From the NCBI RefSeq assembly GCF_001482365.1, contig NZ_CP013254.1:2604001-2668000 (forward strand): a stretch of 64,000 nucleotides of DNA, given 5' to 3'. Of the stretch, positions 1-8,895 are shown one piece after another. The number at the start of each line of letters is the position of its first letter. Within the stretch, counting starts at the first letter, position 1. Position numbers and translations under genes: made by a program. Below the pieces are notes generated by a model. The model had not been told where the DNA came from, did not search any database, and was given only the letters and a program-made list of their open reading frames with translations. The DNA comes from Kocuria flava. GTDB taxonomy: Bacteria > Actinomycetota > Actinomycetes > Actinomycetales > Micrococcaceae.

Positions 1-1268
1 GACGTGCGGCGGGCGAAGAGCTCCCTCACCGCGGGGTCCTCGCTGAAGACGTAGAGGGCCAGCGGCTTCTCCCCCGCCGTGATCAGCCCGACGGCCGCCT
101 CCGCGGAGTCCACCGGCACCAGCGGCAGCACCGGCCCGAAGATCTCCTCGGCCATGAACGGCCCGTCCGGGGCCGAGCGCACGACCGTGGGTGCCAGGTA
201 GCGCTCCGCGGGCTCGGCCTGCCCTCCGCACACCACGTCCTCCGCCGGGACCTGTCCCAGCAGGCGGGTCAGCCGCTCGAGGTGGCGCTCGGTGACGATG
301 CGCCCGTAGGAGCCGCTGCGGCGCGGGTCCTCCCCGTGGAACTGCCGGACGGCCCGCACGAGCTCCGGCTCGAGCGCCGCCAGGGCCTCGGGGGTGCCCA
401 GGACGTGGTCGGGTGCCACGCACGTCTGGCCGGCGTTGAGGTACTTCCCCCACACGATCCGGCGGGCCGCGGTGCGCAGGTCGGTCGTGGCGTCCACCCA
501 CGCCGGGGACTTCCCGCCCAGCTCGAGGGTCACGGGGGTCAGGTGCCGGGCGGCGGCGGCCGCGACCACTCGTGCGACCCGTGCGTTGCCCGTGTAGAAG
601 ACGTGGTCGAAGCGGTGCTCGAGCAGCCGGGTGGTCTCGGGCACACCACCCTCGACCACGCTCGTGCAGTCCCCCAGGTGCTGCTCGAGCAGGCGGGCCA
701 GCACCCGGGCGACGGACGGGGTGACCTCGGAGGGCTTGACGACGACGGTGTTGCCGGCGGCCAGTGCTCCCGCCAGCGGCCCCAGGACCAGCTGGACCGG
801 GTAGTTCCACGGCGCGATCACCAGCACGGTGCCGAGGGCCTGGCGCTCCGTCCGGGCCCGGGCCGGGGCCAGGCTCAGCGGGACCCGGGTGCGCTCGGGC
901 GCGGTCCAGCGCGGCAGCCCCCGGCGCAGGCCGGCGACCTCCTCGAGGGTGAAGGCCAGCTCGGTGAGCCAGGCCTCCTGGCGCGGCTTGCCGAGGTCCG
1001 CGGCGAGCGCCTCCTCGAGCTCCTCGCGGTGCTCCCGCACGAGGGTCTCGAGACGGTCCAGGCGGTCCAGGCGCGCCTCGAGCCCGAGGTCGGGCACGAA
1101 CGCCGCCCGGGCGCGGGCCACGGCGGCGTCGACCGCGGCGGCCTCCGCGGGCGCGAGCTCCTGCACCGCTCCGGGCGTCCGGGCCCCGGAGGGCGCGGCC
1201 TCCGCACCGGAGGGAGCCGGGGCGGACGGTGCGGGCGGGGCGGCGGGTGCGGGGTGCGCGGCGGTCAT
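1..1268 (-). CDS. Aldehyde dehydrogenase, NAD(P)+-dependent (3' end outside window)
   Basis: Oxidises aldehydes to carboxylic acids with NAD(P)+ in the cytoplasm. The translated minus strand shows class-3-like aldehyde dehydrogenase landmarks: an APWNYPVQL segment in the cofactor domain, LELGGKSP, the catalytic cysteine in GQTCVAPD, and EEIFGPVLPLV near the C-terminus. The ATG at 1268 is the most upstream start I find in frame. It gives an Ala/Pro-rich N-terminal extension of about 30 residues before homology begins, so a later start is possible. The gene leaves the window at base 1, so the C-terminus is missing. It faces the same way as the two genes to its right but is separated from them by about 120 bases. 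The substrate cannot be told from sequence. The formaldehyde dehydrogenase nearby makes a general aldehyde-detoxification role plausible. Confidence 0.9.
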   Translation of the reverse strand, partial: MTAAHPAPAAPPAPSAPAPSGAEAAPSGARTPGAVQELAPAEAAAVDAAVARARAAFVPDLGLEARLDRLDRLETLVREHREELEEALAADLGKPRQEAWLTELAFTLEEVAGLRRGLPRWTAPERTRVPLSLAPARARTERQALGTVLVIAPWNYPVQLVLGPLAGALAAGNTVVVKPSEVTPSVARVLARLLEQHLGDCTSVVEGGVPETTRLLEHRFDHVFYTGNARVARVVAAAAARHLTPVTLELGGKSPAWVDATTDLRTAARRIVWGKYLNAGQTCVAPDHVLGTPEALAALEPELVRAVRQFHGEDPRRSGSYGRIVTERHLERLTRLLGQVPAEDVVCGGQAEPAERYLAPTVVRSAPDGPFMAEEIFGPVLPLVPVDSAEAAVGLITAGEKPLALYVFSEDPAVRELFARRT

Positions 1269-1386
1269 TCCCCCAGGGTAGAGCGCCCCTCGGACGCCGG
1301 GGCGGCGGAGCGGTCGGGGCGGAGCCCGTCTGCACGTCCGCGACCGGACCGCGCGTCGCGCCGCCCGGGCCCGGAGCAGCCCTGGC

Positions 1387-2457
1387 TCAGAGCAGCCCGT
1401 GCTCCGCGAGCTGCCGGGACAGGGAGGCGCCGTCGTTGGCCTGGATCCACAGGACGCCCTCGGGGATGCGCACCCGCCGCTCCTCCGCGACGAGGGGGTG
1501 CCCGGCGAGGACCGCCTCCGTCGGCGAGAGGTTGCGGATGACGATGGCCGCGACGTGCTCCGGGTAGCGCTGGGCGAAGCCGCTGTAGATCTCGGGGTCG
1601 TGCTGGCCGTCGTCGCCGACGAGGATCCAGCGGACCTCGGGGAAGTTCGTCACCAGGCGCTCCAGGTTGTGCACCTTGTGCGCCGCCCCGGCCCGGAACC
1701 AGCGGTCGGTCGTGGGGCCCCAGTCGGTGAGCAGCAGCGCGCCCGAGGGGTAGGCGTTGCGGGAGAGGAAGCGGCGCAGGGTCGGCGCCACGTTCCACGC
1801 CCCCGTGGACAGGTAGAGGAACGGGGCCCCGCGGTGGCTGCGCAGCAGCCGCTCCATGAGCACGGGCATCCCCGGGGTCGCGCTGCGGGCGTGCTCGTTG
1901 AGGACGAAGGAGTTCCACGCGGCCAGCAGCGGCCGGGGCAGGGCGGTGACCATGACGGTGTCGTCGATGTCGGAGACGATCCCGATCCGCTGGTCGTCGG
2001 CCACCACGAACACCCGGGCCTCGACCACCTCCGAGCCCTCCGTCTGCATCCACACGGTGTGCTCCCCGGGGGTGAGGCCGACCTGGAGGTCGACGTCGAC
2101 GACCCCGCCCTTGTCGGCGACGAGGTGGAACTCGTAGTCGTCGATCCAGACGTTGACGTGGGCGAAGGCGATGGGCACCGCGGTGAAGGAGCGCCAGCCG
2201 CGGATCGACTCGGCGCTCTCGTCCGTGGACTCGATCAGCCCGCGGGACTTCAGCAGCGCCCGGCCCAGGACCCGCACGTGGTGCTCCGAGCCGTAGCCCT
2301 CGAAGGCCACCATGACCGGGATGTCCCCGCGGGCCTCGGCCCGCCGCTGCCGGAAGCGGTGGAACCGCTGCTCGAGCCGGTAGCCGACGTTGATGGCCTC
2401 CTCGGTCACCTGGTCGACGGTCTGCTTGAGCTCCGAGCTGTCGGTCGTCGTGGCCAT
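1387..2457 (-). CDS. App1-family phosphatase (DUF2183, HAD-like)
   Basis: A 356-residue protein of the App1/DUF2183 family, whose yeast founder is a phosphatidate phosphatase. The HAD-type nucleophile motif DxDxT is visible as VSDIDDTVMVT near residue 165. Motif II fits FLYLSTGAWN and motif III/IV fits WILVGDDGQHDPEIY. Residues 45-160 form an all-beta N-terminal region usual for the family. I see no signal peptide or membrane segment. In bacteria the family is mostly uncharacterised, so the lipid substrate is inference. A long hairpin at 2506-2580 separates it from fdhA upstream, so it probably has its own promoter in the 2460-2500 stretch. Confidence 0.85.
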   Translation of the reverse strand: MATTTDSSELKQTVDQVTEEAINVGYRLEQRFHRFRQRRAEARGDIPVMVAFEGYGSEHHVRVLGRALLKSRGLIESTDESAESIRGWRSFTAVPIAFAHVNVWIDDYEFHLVADKGGVVDVDLQVGLTPGEHTVWMQTEGSEVVEARVFVVADDQRIGIVSDIDDTVMVTALPRPLLAAWNSFVLNEHARSATPGMPVLMERLLRSHRGAPFLYLSTGAWNVAPTLRRFLSRNAYPSGALLLTDWGPTTDRWFRAGAAHKVHNLERLVTNFPEVRWILVGDDGQHDPEIYSGFAQRYPEHVAAIVIRNLSPTEAVLAGHPLVAEERRVRIPEGVLWIQANDGASLSRQLAEHGLL

Positions 2458-2505
2458 GCCGCCAGTCTTCCACAGCGCCCGCCCGTGCGCGGGCGCACGG
2501 CACGG

Positions 2506-2580
2506 CCCCGGCCGGCGCGCCCCTCCGGGGAGGAGGCCTCCCGTGGCGGGAGGTCCTCGTCAGGGGCGCGCCGGCCGGGG
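2506..2580 (-). terminator. Long hairpin terminator after fdhA
   Basis: A perfect 19-bp stem (2506-2524 with 2562-2580) flanks a second, imperfect inner hairpin (about 2530-2558). It lies 12 bases past the stop codon of fdhA and before the next minus-strand gene, where a terminator is expected. There is no U-tract, which is common in high-GC actinobacteria. Confidence 0.7.
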
Positions 2581-2591
2581 CCGCGGGCCGC

Positions 2592-3812
2592 TCAGGCGGT
2601 GGCCAGGTAGCCGTTCGGGTCCAGAACGTACTTGGTGGCGGCGCCCTGGTCGAACTCGGCGTAGCCCTGCGGGGCCTGCTCCAGGGGGATGGCTTTGGCG
2701 TTGACGGCCTTCGCGATCTGGATCCGGTCGTGCAGGATCGCCATCATCAGCTGGCGGTTGTACTTCATCACGGGGCACTGGCCCGTGGTGAAGGACAAGG
2801 ACTTGGCCCAGCCGGTGCCCAGGCTGATGGACAGCGAGCCCTTCTTGGCGGACTCGTCGACCGCCCCCGGGTCACCCGTGACGTAGAGCCCGGGGATGCC
2901 GAGGGCACCGCCGGCGGCCGTGAGGTCCATCAGGGAGTTCAGCACCGTGGCCGGGGCCTCGTGGGAGGCGTCCTTGCCGTGCCCGCGGGCCTCGAAGCCG
3001 ACGGCGTCCACGCCGCAGTCGACCTCCGGCACGCCCAGGATCTGCTCGATCTGGTCGCGCGGGTCGCCCTTCGAGACGTCGACCGTCTCGCAGCCGAAGC
3101 TGCGGGCCTGGGCGAGACGGCCCTCGTTGAGGTCGCCCACGATCACCACGGCCGCGCCGAGCAGCTGCGCCGAGGCCGCCGCCGCCAGGCCCACGGGTCC
3201 GGCCCCGGCGACGTAGACGGTCGAGCCGACGCCGACGCCCGCCGTGTAGGCCCCGTGGAAACCGGTGGGCAGGATGTCCGAGAGCATGGTGAGGTCCATG
3301 ATCTTCTCGAGCGCCTGGTCACGGTCCGGGAACTTCAGCAGGTTCCAGTCGGCGTAGGGGACCATCACGTACTCGGCCTGCCCGCCGACCCACCCGCCCA
3401 TGTCGACGTAGCCGTAGGCCGAGCCGGGGCGGTCGGGGTTGACGTTGAGGCAGATGCCCGTCTTGCGCTCCTTGCAGTTGCGGCAGCGCCCGCAGGAGAT
3501 GTTGAAGGGCACGGAGACGATGTCCCCGACCTTGATGAACTCCACGTCGGGGCCGCACTCCACGACCTCGCCCGTGATCTCGTGACCCAGGACGAGATCC
3601 GTGGGCGCCGTGGTGCGTCCGCGGACCATGTGCTGGTCCGAGCCGCAGATGTTGGTGCTGATCGTCTTCAGGATCACCCCGTGGGGCACCTTCCGGCCGA
3701 TGTTCGCGGGATTGATCCCCGGTGCGTCCTTGAGCTCGAACGTCGGGTAGTCCGTGTCGATGACCTCGACCTTGCCCGGTCCCTTGTAGGCGACCGCTCT
3801 GTTGCCTGCCAT
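2592..3812 (-). CDS. fdhA: Formaldehyde dehydrogenase, glutathione-independent (zinc-dependent)
   Basis: A 406-residue zinc-dependent medium-chain dehydrogenase that oxidises formaldehyde without glutathione, as in Pseudomonas putida FdhA. The catalytic-zinc cysteine is in STNICGSDQH. The structural-zinc cysteines are in SCGRCRNCKERKTGIC. GHEITGEVVECG follows the first zinc region, and the Rossmann motif is VYVAGAGPVGLAAA. The start ATG at 3812 gives the family-typical N-terminus MAGNRAVAYKGPGKVEV and follows a purine-rich GGAAGAGG. A frame open further upstream, to about 4520, is not supported by homology. The gene is bounded by the hairpin at 2506-2580 and by about 640 bases without genes upstream. 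Role: detoxification of formaldehyde from C1 or methoxy compounds. Confidence 0.92.
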   Translation of the reverse strand: MAGNRAVAYKGPGKVEVIDTDYPTFELKDAPGINPANIGRKVPHGVILKTISTNICGSDQHMVRGRTTAPTDLVLGHEITGEVVECGPDVEFIKVGDIVSVPFNISCGRCRNCKERKTGICLNVNPDRPGSAYGYVDMGGWVGGQAEYVMVPYADWNLLKFPDRDQALEKIMDLTMLSDILPTGFHGAYTAGVGVGSTVYVAGAGPVGLAAAASAQLLGAAVVIVGDLNEGRLAQARSFGCETVDVSKGDPRDQIEQILGVPEVDCGVDAVGFEARGHGKDASHEAPATVLNSLMDLTAAGGALGIPGLYVTGDPGAVDESAKKGSLSISLGTGWAKSLSFTTGQCPVMKYNRQLMMAILHDRIQIAKAVNAKAIPLEQAPQGYAEFDQGAATKYVLDPNGYLATA

Positions 3813-4248
3813 GCTGGCCTCTTCCGCTCGGACGGGCGCCGCCGCTGACGGCGCATCGGCGGCGAACGGTGACCAGATGTGGGACATGTCACGTTCCGCC
3901 GTGGTGCAGACGCTAACAGCGGTGCCGCCCCGGCGGAAGAGGCGGGTGCGAAGGGCCGGGAATGCGACACGGGGCGGGGGCACGCCGGTGCTGCGGCACG
4001 GCGGGGCGCGGCGGTGGCGGCAGCGGGGCGGATGAGCGCGCCGCGGGGACGGCAGCGGATCGGCGCCGTCCGGGCCGACGGCGCCGCGGCGACGGGACCG
4101 CACCGTCGACACGGGCGCAGCGGTGGAGACCGCGCGGTGGCGTCCGCGCCGGCAGGGTGGCCGCTGTCGGGTGCGGGACCGGTCCGGCGACGGACCCGGG
4201 CCCGGCACGCCCGGCCGGGACGCAGTGGCGACCGGCCACGGCACGACG
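3813..4248. other. Gene-free chromosomal stretch upstream of fdhA
   Basis: I see no convincing gene here. The reading frames have the composition of random high-GC sequence. It should hold the fdhA promoter. The only short feature I noticed is an 8-bp palindrome, GACATGTC, at about 3882-3889. Confidence 0.5.
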
Positions 4249-4298
4249 ACGAGCGGCGGGCCCGTCCTTCGTTTCCGAAGGACGGGCCCGCCGCTCGT
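4249..4298. terminator. Perfect 21-23 bp hairpin, probably the original terminator of tRNA-Ala
   Basis: Arms 4251-4271 and 4276-4296 pair perfectly around a TTTC loop, with two further pairs outside. There is no U-tract on either strand. If the element were removed and 55056 rejoined to about 4327, this hairpin would sit some 30-60 bases past the tRNA-Ala 3' end, where a tRNA terminator belongs. Confidence 0.6.
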
Positions 4299-4303
4299 TC
4301 CTG

Positions 4304-4336
4304 GTGGACCTCCGTAGAGAGTTCGAGAACCCCTGC
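4304..4336 (-). other. Candidate left attachment site (decayed tRNA-Ala 3' end)
   Basis: Read on the minus strand this stretch contains CAGGGGTTC, identical over 9 bases to the T-arm of tRNA-Ala (55073-55081). About 15 bases later it has TCCACCA, like the tRNA 3' end plus CCA. The bases between do not form a T-arm, so it is either a degenerate tRNA copy or a chance match. It sits just inside the hairpin at 4249-4298 and just before the first element gene. Serine integrases need only a very short common core, so a long direct repeat is not expected. Confidence 0.35.
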
Positions 4337-4450
4337 CCGGCCTTGAAAACCGTGGCTTCTCGCAGGTCGCGGGGCGTCTACCGGCGGGACCGGAGGCCGC
4401 TGGAGCCGTCTGTAGTGGACGAGCGGGGGCGGATGGTGCGTGCAGTTGGG

Positions 4451-4786
4451 ATGACTCAAACCTTTCTGAGCCCGGCGCAGGTGGACGAGCTGGTGGCCTC
4501 GTATGAGTCGGGCGCGACACTCGTGGAGTTGGGCGAGCGGTTCAGCATTCATCGCCGCACCGCGGCGGCGCACCTTGTCCGCCGCTCGGTACCGATACGC
4601 CAGCGGGGGCTCGATGAGTGCCATCTCGCCGAAGCGGTCGAGCTGTACGACGAGGGCCTTACGCTAATGGAAGTCGGGTTGCGGTACGGGGTCAGCCAGC
4701 AGGCTGTCCGACGCGCGCTGGCCGTAGAGGGCGTCACGATTCGACCGGCTGGTCGGCGCGCACAGGCCGTCGCAACGAACGTCTGA
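4451..4786 (+). CDS. Small double helix-turn-helix protein
   Basis: A 111-residue protein built from two similar HTH segments. The first is VDELVASYESGATLVELGE followed by FSIHRRTAAAHLVRR. The second is LAEAVELYDEGLTLMEVGL followed by YGVSQQAVRRALAVEG. Actinobacterial genomes carry many such short proteins next to recombinases, where they look like free-standing copies of the HTH region of resolvases. The start at 4451 gives the best family-like N-terminus; an in-frame ATG at 4433, preceded by GCGGGGGCGG, is an alternative. It is the leftmost gene of the element and is convergent with the subtilase gene. Likely DNA-binding; the target is unknown. Confidence 0.6.
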   Translation: MTQTFLSPAQVDELVASYESGATLVELGERFSIHRRTAAAHLVRRSVPIRQRGLDECHLAEAVELYDEGLTLMEVGLRYGVSQQAVRRALAVEGVTIRPAGRRAQAVATNV

Positions 4787-4841
4787 GCTGCGAGTCCGGC
4801 GGTGTTATCCGTTATCCGCGGGATTCGGAGCGAATCGGACA

Positions 4842-7436
4842 TCACTCGATCGGAATCTCGATCGGGGTGTGGAGGAGGTTCGCCACTGGTGTGTACAGGT
4901 CGACGTCGGTGGCGTCGGTCTGGAGTGATACGACGAGGGCGTATCGGATCTTCCGGTCGACGCGTTCGCGGTTCTTGTTGTTCTTCCACCAGCCGCCGAC
5001 GGGGTAGACGGCGATCTTTCCGGTGTCGGCGAGTGCTGAACCGTAGGTCTCCCAGATGTCTTGATGCAGTGAGCCGTACAGGCGTTGGTTGGCGCCAACG
5101 AGCCACGACACTTGTCCGCTTGCGGGGCGCCCGCCGGCTTCCTCGGTGCGGGCTTCACGGTTCACTCGCTGAATGAAATGGGCCTCAGATTCAAGGGGGT
5201 CTTGTAGCTCGAACCGGAGTCCGTGTGATGCGTACTTGTACCGCTGCCGCCATCCTCGTCGGGAAGCCGTCGGCTCGATGAAGTAGGAGAGGGTGACGCG
5301 CAGGGTCACGGAAGCGGAGCCCAGGTCTTGCAGTACTTCGCGCGGCCAAGGAAGGTCGTGTAGCCGGAACGACGGGACCTTGAACTCATCGCCCTCGAAA
5401 GGGGTGAACTCGTCCTGTACGACCAGGGTTACGGACCGATCGGAGGAGAACAACACGCGTTCCTCGGTCGGGACGCCCCAGCCGTATCGGCGTAGCAGCA
5501 TCTGTTTGGCTTGAAGTCCGCTCTGCCCCGCACGATCGATTTCGTCGCGCATGATGGGTGTCCACTGCGCGGAGTGGACGAGGAGTGCTCGGATCGTCTC
5601 GGGCCAGTACTCGGGATAGGTGGCCATGACGAGGGCTGCGAGCCGGGAGGCTTGCGCGGTCGCGGCGCTGGTTGCGTTGGCCGACGCCAGAGCCTGGTCG
5701 TTTGTGTGCCCGGTGGTTCGCAGGGACAGCGCCGGGTGATTCGGCTCGAACATGGAGGCGGTGTCATGGAGGACGTTGCCGCCTTCCATGACGATGTCGG
5801 GCTTGATCGGCCAGGGCTTGTTCCCGAACGGCAGAGACGTGCGACTGTGGGGCGAGAGGTCGCCCTTCCGCGCGACAGGGGTCCAGCCTGCGAAGGCCGG
5901 ATCGGTCGGGACCGCGTCGAGGTCGGTGTAGGCGCCGACGGTGAGTGCGTTCCAGGCTTGGCCGGGATCTCGAACCGGAGAGGTGTCGGATTCGGCGAGG
6001 TGGTCGGCGACGTAGCCGGTTACGTTTCCGGCGGACACGATCAGGAGTCTTGCTGCTTCGCTGTCTGGTGGCGCGAGTAGCCGGAGTTCGTCGCCGTTGC
6101 TGACGACGTTGGCGCCGACGGCCAGTGCGTCGACGGTGGCCGACCACAGCGTGGGCTGACCTGGGTTTCCGGGGGTGTCGGTACTGGTGCTGACCGGCAT
6201 GCAGAACACCCGGCGCCGTGTCGCTGCGATTTCGGGCAGCGAGACGGCTTGGGCGGTGACGTCTCCGTACGCGCGGGGTTCGTGCGGCTTCTCGGTCTTG
6301 GTCGGAAGGATGCGAACCGACTCCAGTCGGTGTCGCAGCACAACGGAGTCCGATCCGAGCAGGTGGCGGTCGACCGCGGCTCCCAGCAGCGCGATGCCGG
6401 CCATCTTGGTGCCATGTCCGTCTTGATCGAAGCCGCTGACGCCGATCACGGTGTGCAGGTCCTGGGGTGCCAGGGACTGCTCGATGAGGACGTGAGTTCT
6501 CGCTACGCCCGTGTCGAGGTGGCAGACGGCGGGCTGGAGTTCGTCGGCAGGTTCCAGTCGCTTGGCCAGGTCGTCGACGTACTCGGCTTGCTCCTCGGCG
6601 GTGAGGTCTTCTATGGAGTCGATGAACTCCGGGCGCCGGATTTCGGCCAGCGGCACCGCGGTGAACGGTAGGACTTCAAGCTGCGCCCACGTCGCCTCGA
6701 CCCACATGACGTCGCGGTCGACGAGCCGGAGGAGACGCTGCGAGATGGTCAGTCCGGAGGCTTCGGCGAAGCGCCGTAGCAGATCGGGGCCGTCAGCGTT
6801 TGGGCGTAGCCATAGTTCCCACCATGTCGTCGTACCTTCTGGCGGGCGACCCTCGGACTGCCAAAGGTCACCCAGGATGGTGGCGCGGATGCGTGCGATG
6901 TTCGCGACGAGTTCGTTGTTGCGAGGTTTGCCTTTCGGTGACTCCTTCGCCAGGTAGTCCTCGAAGAGCTGCAGGAACTTCGCACGGTAGTCGTCGCTGA
7001 CCCAGACGGTCGCTCGCTCGGGGATGCCAGAACCCGAGTCCGCGGGGAGAACCGAGAGAAGGAGCCACTTGGGGCGCCTGCGCTGCGGATCGCGGTGCGA
7101 GGTGAGCTGTTGGAGAGTGTCGAGCTTGAGCGGATACGCGGGGTCAGAGCCCTCCAACGTGATGATGGTGCCCAAGGCACGTAGCTCGTCGTCTGGGAGT
7201 TGTTCTTCACGGGTCTCGTCACCGCTAGAGAACGCGGACTGCAACTCGTTCAGCCGCCCGCCGCCGTGACCGGCACGGTCTTCGACCGGACGAATCTTCG
7301 GGTCCGGTCCACCCCGTCGGCGAAACTCCTCGTCTGCCGCTCGATCTTCTACCAGAAGGTGACTGAGGTGTTCCTGCCCCTCAGCCAAGGCTCGCCGCCT
7401 GCCGCGATTTGAGCGACTGTCGAATGTCGTCGGCAC
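4842..7436 (-). CDS. Subtilisin-like (S8) serine protease paired with an AAA ATPase; candidate defence protease
   Basis: An 864-residue protein with a complete subtilase triad: Asp308 in CHLDTGV, His341 in GHGTKMAG, Ser591 in NATSAATAQ, and the oxyanion Asn472 in VSAGN. The N-terminal 290 residues are a long non-catalytic region, and a beta-rich region of about 200 residues follows the catalytic domain. There is no signal peptide, so it should act inside the cell. It overlaps the AAA ATPase gene upstream by 56 bases if the GTG at 7436 is used. A TTG at 7388 would cut the overlap to 8 bases. Cytoplasmic subtilase plus AAA ATPase pairs are known from bacterial defence islands; I recall the name Ite for such a pair but cannot verify that this is it. 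Inference: the ATPase senses or feeds substrates to the protease. Confidence 0.8.
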   Translation of the reverse strand: MPTTFDSRSNRGRRRALAEGQEHLSHLLVEDRAADEEFRRRGGPDPKIRPVEDRAGHGGGRLNELQSAFSSGDETREEQLPDDELRALGTIITLEGSDPAYPLKLDTLQQLTSHRDPQRRRPKWLLLSVLPADSGSGIPERATVWVSDDYRAKFLQLFEDYLAKESPKGKPRNNELVANIARIRATILGDLWQSEGRPPEGTTTWWELWLRPNADGPDLLRRFAEASGLTISQRLLRLVDRDVMWVEATWAQLEVLPFTAVPLAEIRRPEFIDSIEDLTAEEQAEYVDDLAKRLEPADELQPAVCHLDTGVARTHVLIEQSLAPQDLHTVIGVSGFDQDGHGTKMAGIALLGAAVDRHLLGSDSVVLRHRLESVRILPTKTEKPHEPRAYGDVTAQAVSLPEIAATRRRVFCMPVSTSTDTPGNPGQPTLWSATVDALAVGANVVSNGDELRLLAPPDSEAARLLIVSAGNVTGYVADHLAESDTSPVRDPGQAWNALTVGAYTDLDAVPTDPAFAGWTPVARKGDLSPHSRTSLPFGNKPWPIKPDIVMEGGNVLHDTASMFEPNHPALSLRTTGHTNDQALASANATSAATAQASRLAALVMATYPEYWPETIRALLVHSAQWTPIMRDEIDRAGQSGLQAKQMLLRRYGWGVPTEERVLFSSDRSVTLVVQDEFTPFEGDEFKVPSFRLHDLPWPREVLQDLGSASVTLRVTLSYFIEPTASRRGWRQRYKYASHGLRFELQDPLESEAHFIQRVNREARTEEAGGRPASGQVSWLVGANQRLYGSLHQDIWETYGSALADTGKIAVYPVGGWWKNNKNRERVDRKIRYALVVSLQTDATDVDLYTPVANLLHTPIEIPIE

Positions 7437-8349
7437 TCACTCGTGTTCCGCCAGCGAGGATGACGCTCTTGGCGGCAGACTCCGCAGCCCTTACGAGGTC
7501 CGCATGGGAGAGCCCTGCCATGTGCTCTGCCAGTGCGGCCCAACGGACGCCCTTGGCGAGAGACCCGAGCCTGCCGCGCATCACGGCGGCGGCCTGTTTC
7601 GCGTCCGGCAGTGAGTAGTTGAGAACCATGTCGAAACGTCGGAACAGGGCCTTGTCCAGAATCGACCGGTGGTTGGTGGCAGCGATGACGATGCTCTCGG
7701 GAGAACTGTTCTCCAGGAACACCAGGAAGGAGTTCAGGATGCGTCGGGCCTCACCGACGTCGTTTCCTGCTCGGTCGCCACCGAGCGCGTCGAACTCATC
7801 GAACAGGTACACCCCGCGCTGCGCGCCCACTGCATCGAAGATGACGCGCAGCTTACTGGCGGTCTCGCCCATGAACTTGCTCAGCAGGCTGTCGAGCCTG
7901 ATCGTCAGCAAGGGCAGAGAGAGCTCGTGAGCCAGGACTGCCGCGGTCATCGTCTTGCCCGTACCAGGCGGCCCCTCGAACAGGAGGCGATGCGCAGGCT
8001 CAAAGCCGTGATCCAGAAGCTGCTTGCGTTGGCGCTGTTCGCTGAGGACACGTCGCACCTGCGCGGCCAGCTCATCCGGCAGGACCAAGTCTTTCAAGCC
8101 AACGGCTGGGTGAGAGGCGATAACGAGTTCTGAAAGATCGCCTCGCGGTTGAGCGATTGAGGTGACCTTTTTCGGCCGCTCGACACGTGAGTGATCAACT
8201 GCGGCTTTGAGGTCAGCCGCGAGATGGTGGTGCCCCTGCCGAGCCGCCTGAGCGGCAACCTGTAGCGCGACTGAGTAGAACGCCTCGTCGTCGCCGCTCC
8301 CGTGGCTTCGTACGAGCGCCTTGAAGTGCTCTCCTGATCCGGCCACCAC
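7381..8349 (-). CDS. AAA-family ATPase, partner of the S8 protease
   Basis: A 322-residue single AAA+ module. Walker A is GPPGTGKT (126-133), Walker B is YLFDEFDALG (about 181-190), the sensor-1 motif is AATNHRS (about 223-229), and FRRFDMVL carries the arginine-finger region. The 90-residue N-terminus is helical and probably recognises substrate or protease. The GTG start at 8349 is preceded by GGGAGGTGAG. It is the first gene of a two-gene operon with the subtilase; overlapping reading frames imply translational coupling. The core resembles proteasome- or spastin-type unfoldases more than clamp loaders. Function by context: energy-dependent switch or unfoldase for the protease, likely anti-phage. 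Confidence 0.82.
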   Translation of the reverse strand: MVAGSGEHFKALVRSHGSGDDEAFYSVALQVAAQAARQGHHHLAADLKAAVDHSRVERPKKVTSIAQPRGDLSELVIASHPAVGLKDLVLPDELAAQVRRVLSEQRQRKQLLDHGFEPAHRLLFEGPPGTGKTMTAAVLAHELSLPLLTIRLDSLLSKFMGETASKLRVIFDAVGAQRGVYLFDEFDALGGDRAGNDVGEARRILNSFLVFLENSSPESIVIAATNHRSILDKALFRRFDMVLNYSLPDAKQAAAVMRGRLGSLAKGVRWAALAEHMAGLSHADLVRAAESAAKSVILAGGTRVSADDIRQSLKSRQAASLG

Positions 8350-8513
8350 TCACCTCCCGCCGTACGCCGCGTGTTGTCCCAAGTCTACGGGCCAGGACCG
8401 TCAGAGCATCGCTGATCCCCCGCATGCCGACCACTCGGGTCAGCCAGCAGGCCGCCAAGCGCACTGGCCGGGACTGGCGCCGCGATTCGGCCGAGTCCAC
8501 GCCGTGCTCAGGG

Positions 8514-8748
8514 TCAGCGCGTGAGGTGCCTTCCGCACGTGCACGGTCGGATCGTGGCGGTCAAGATGTCTGCCAACGTCATCCGGTCAGTGAGGGCGTA
8601 CGTGCCACGATCGACCGCACAGACGCACACACCAGCAGTGTCGAGGTCTGCCAGGACGTGGGGGGGCAACGGGGATCGTCCGCCCGAGACGGTCCAGCCG
8701 CGCGATCACCAGGGCTGAGAACTTGCCGGTTGCAGAGTCAGCGAGCAG
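8514..8748 (-). pseudogene. Relic of a serine recombinase (resolvase N-terminal domain)
   Basis: On the minus strand one frame reads KFSALVIARLDRLGRT, a clear match to the resolvase ARLDRLGR motif. After a run of seven C (at about 8659-8667 on the minus strand) the similarity continues in another frame as VLADLDTAGVCVCAVDRGTY, like the next resolvase segment. No start codon, no catalytic serine region and at least one frameshift remain. It is the only thing I recognise in the 546 bases between the AAA ATPase and the small membrane protein gene (8350-8895). Confidence 0.45.
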
Positions 8749-8895
8749 TCATGTCAGCTCCGAGCGATCGCCGGCTTCATCGCTGTATCTGCGAGTGACA
8801 TCAAGGTCGAGGTCGCGGGCAGCGCCAGACAAGCGGTCTGCTGCCGCTCGTGCGCCTCGGAGGTAGGCGAGCGGCGTAGGTGTAGGTGGGGGCGT

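Noticed and set aside
3813..4520. N-terminal extension of fdhA to 4520
   Set aside because: Family homology begins at the ATG at 3812. The upstream part is arbitrary high-GC translation and crosses the hairpin at 4249-4298.
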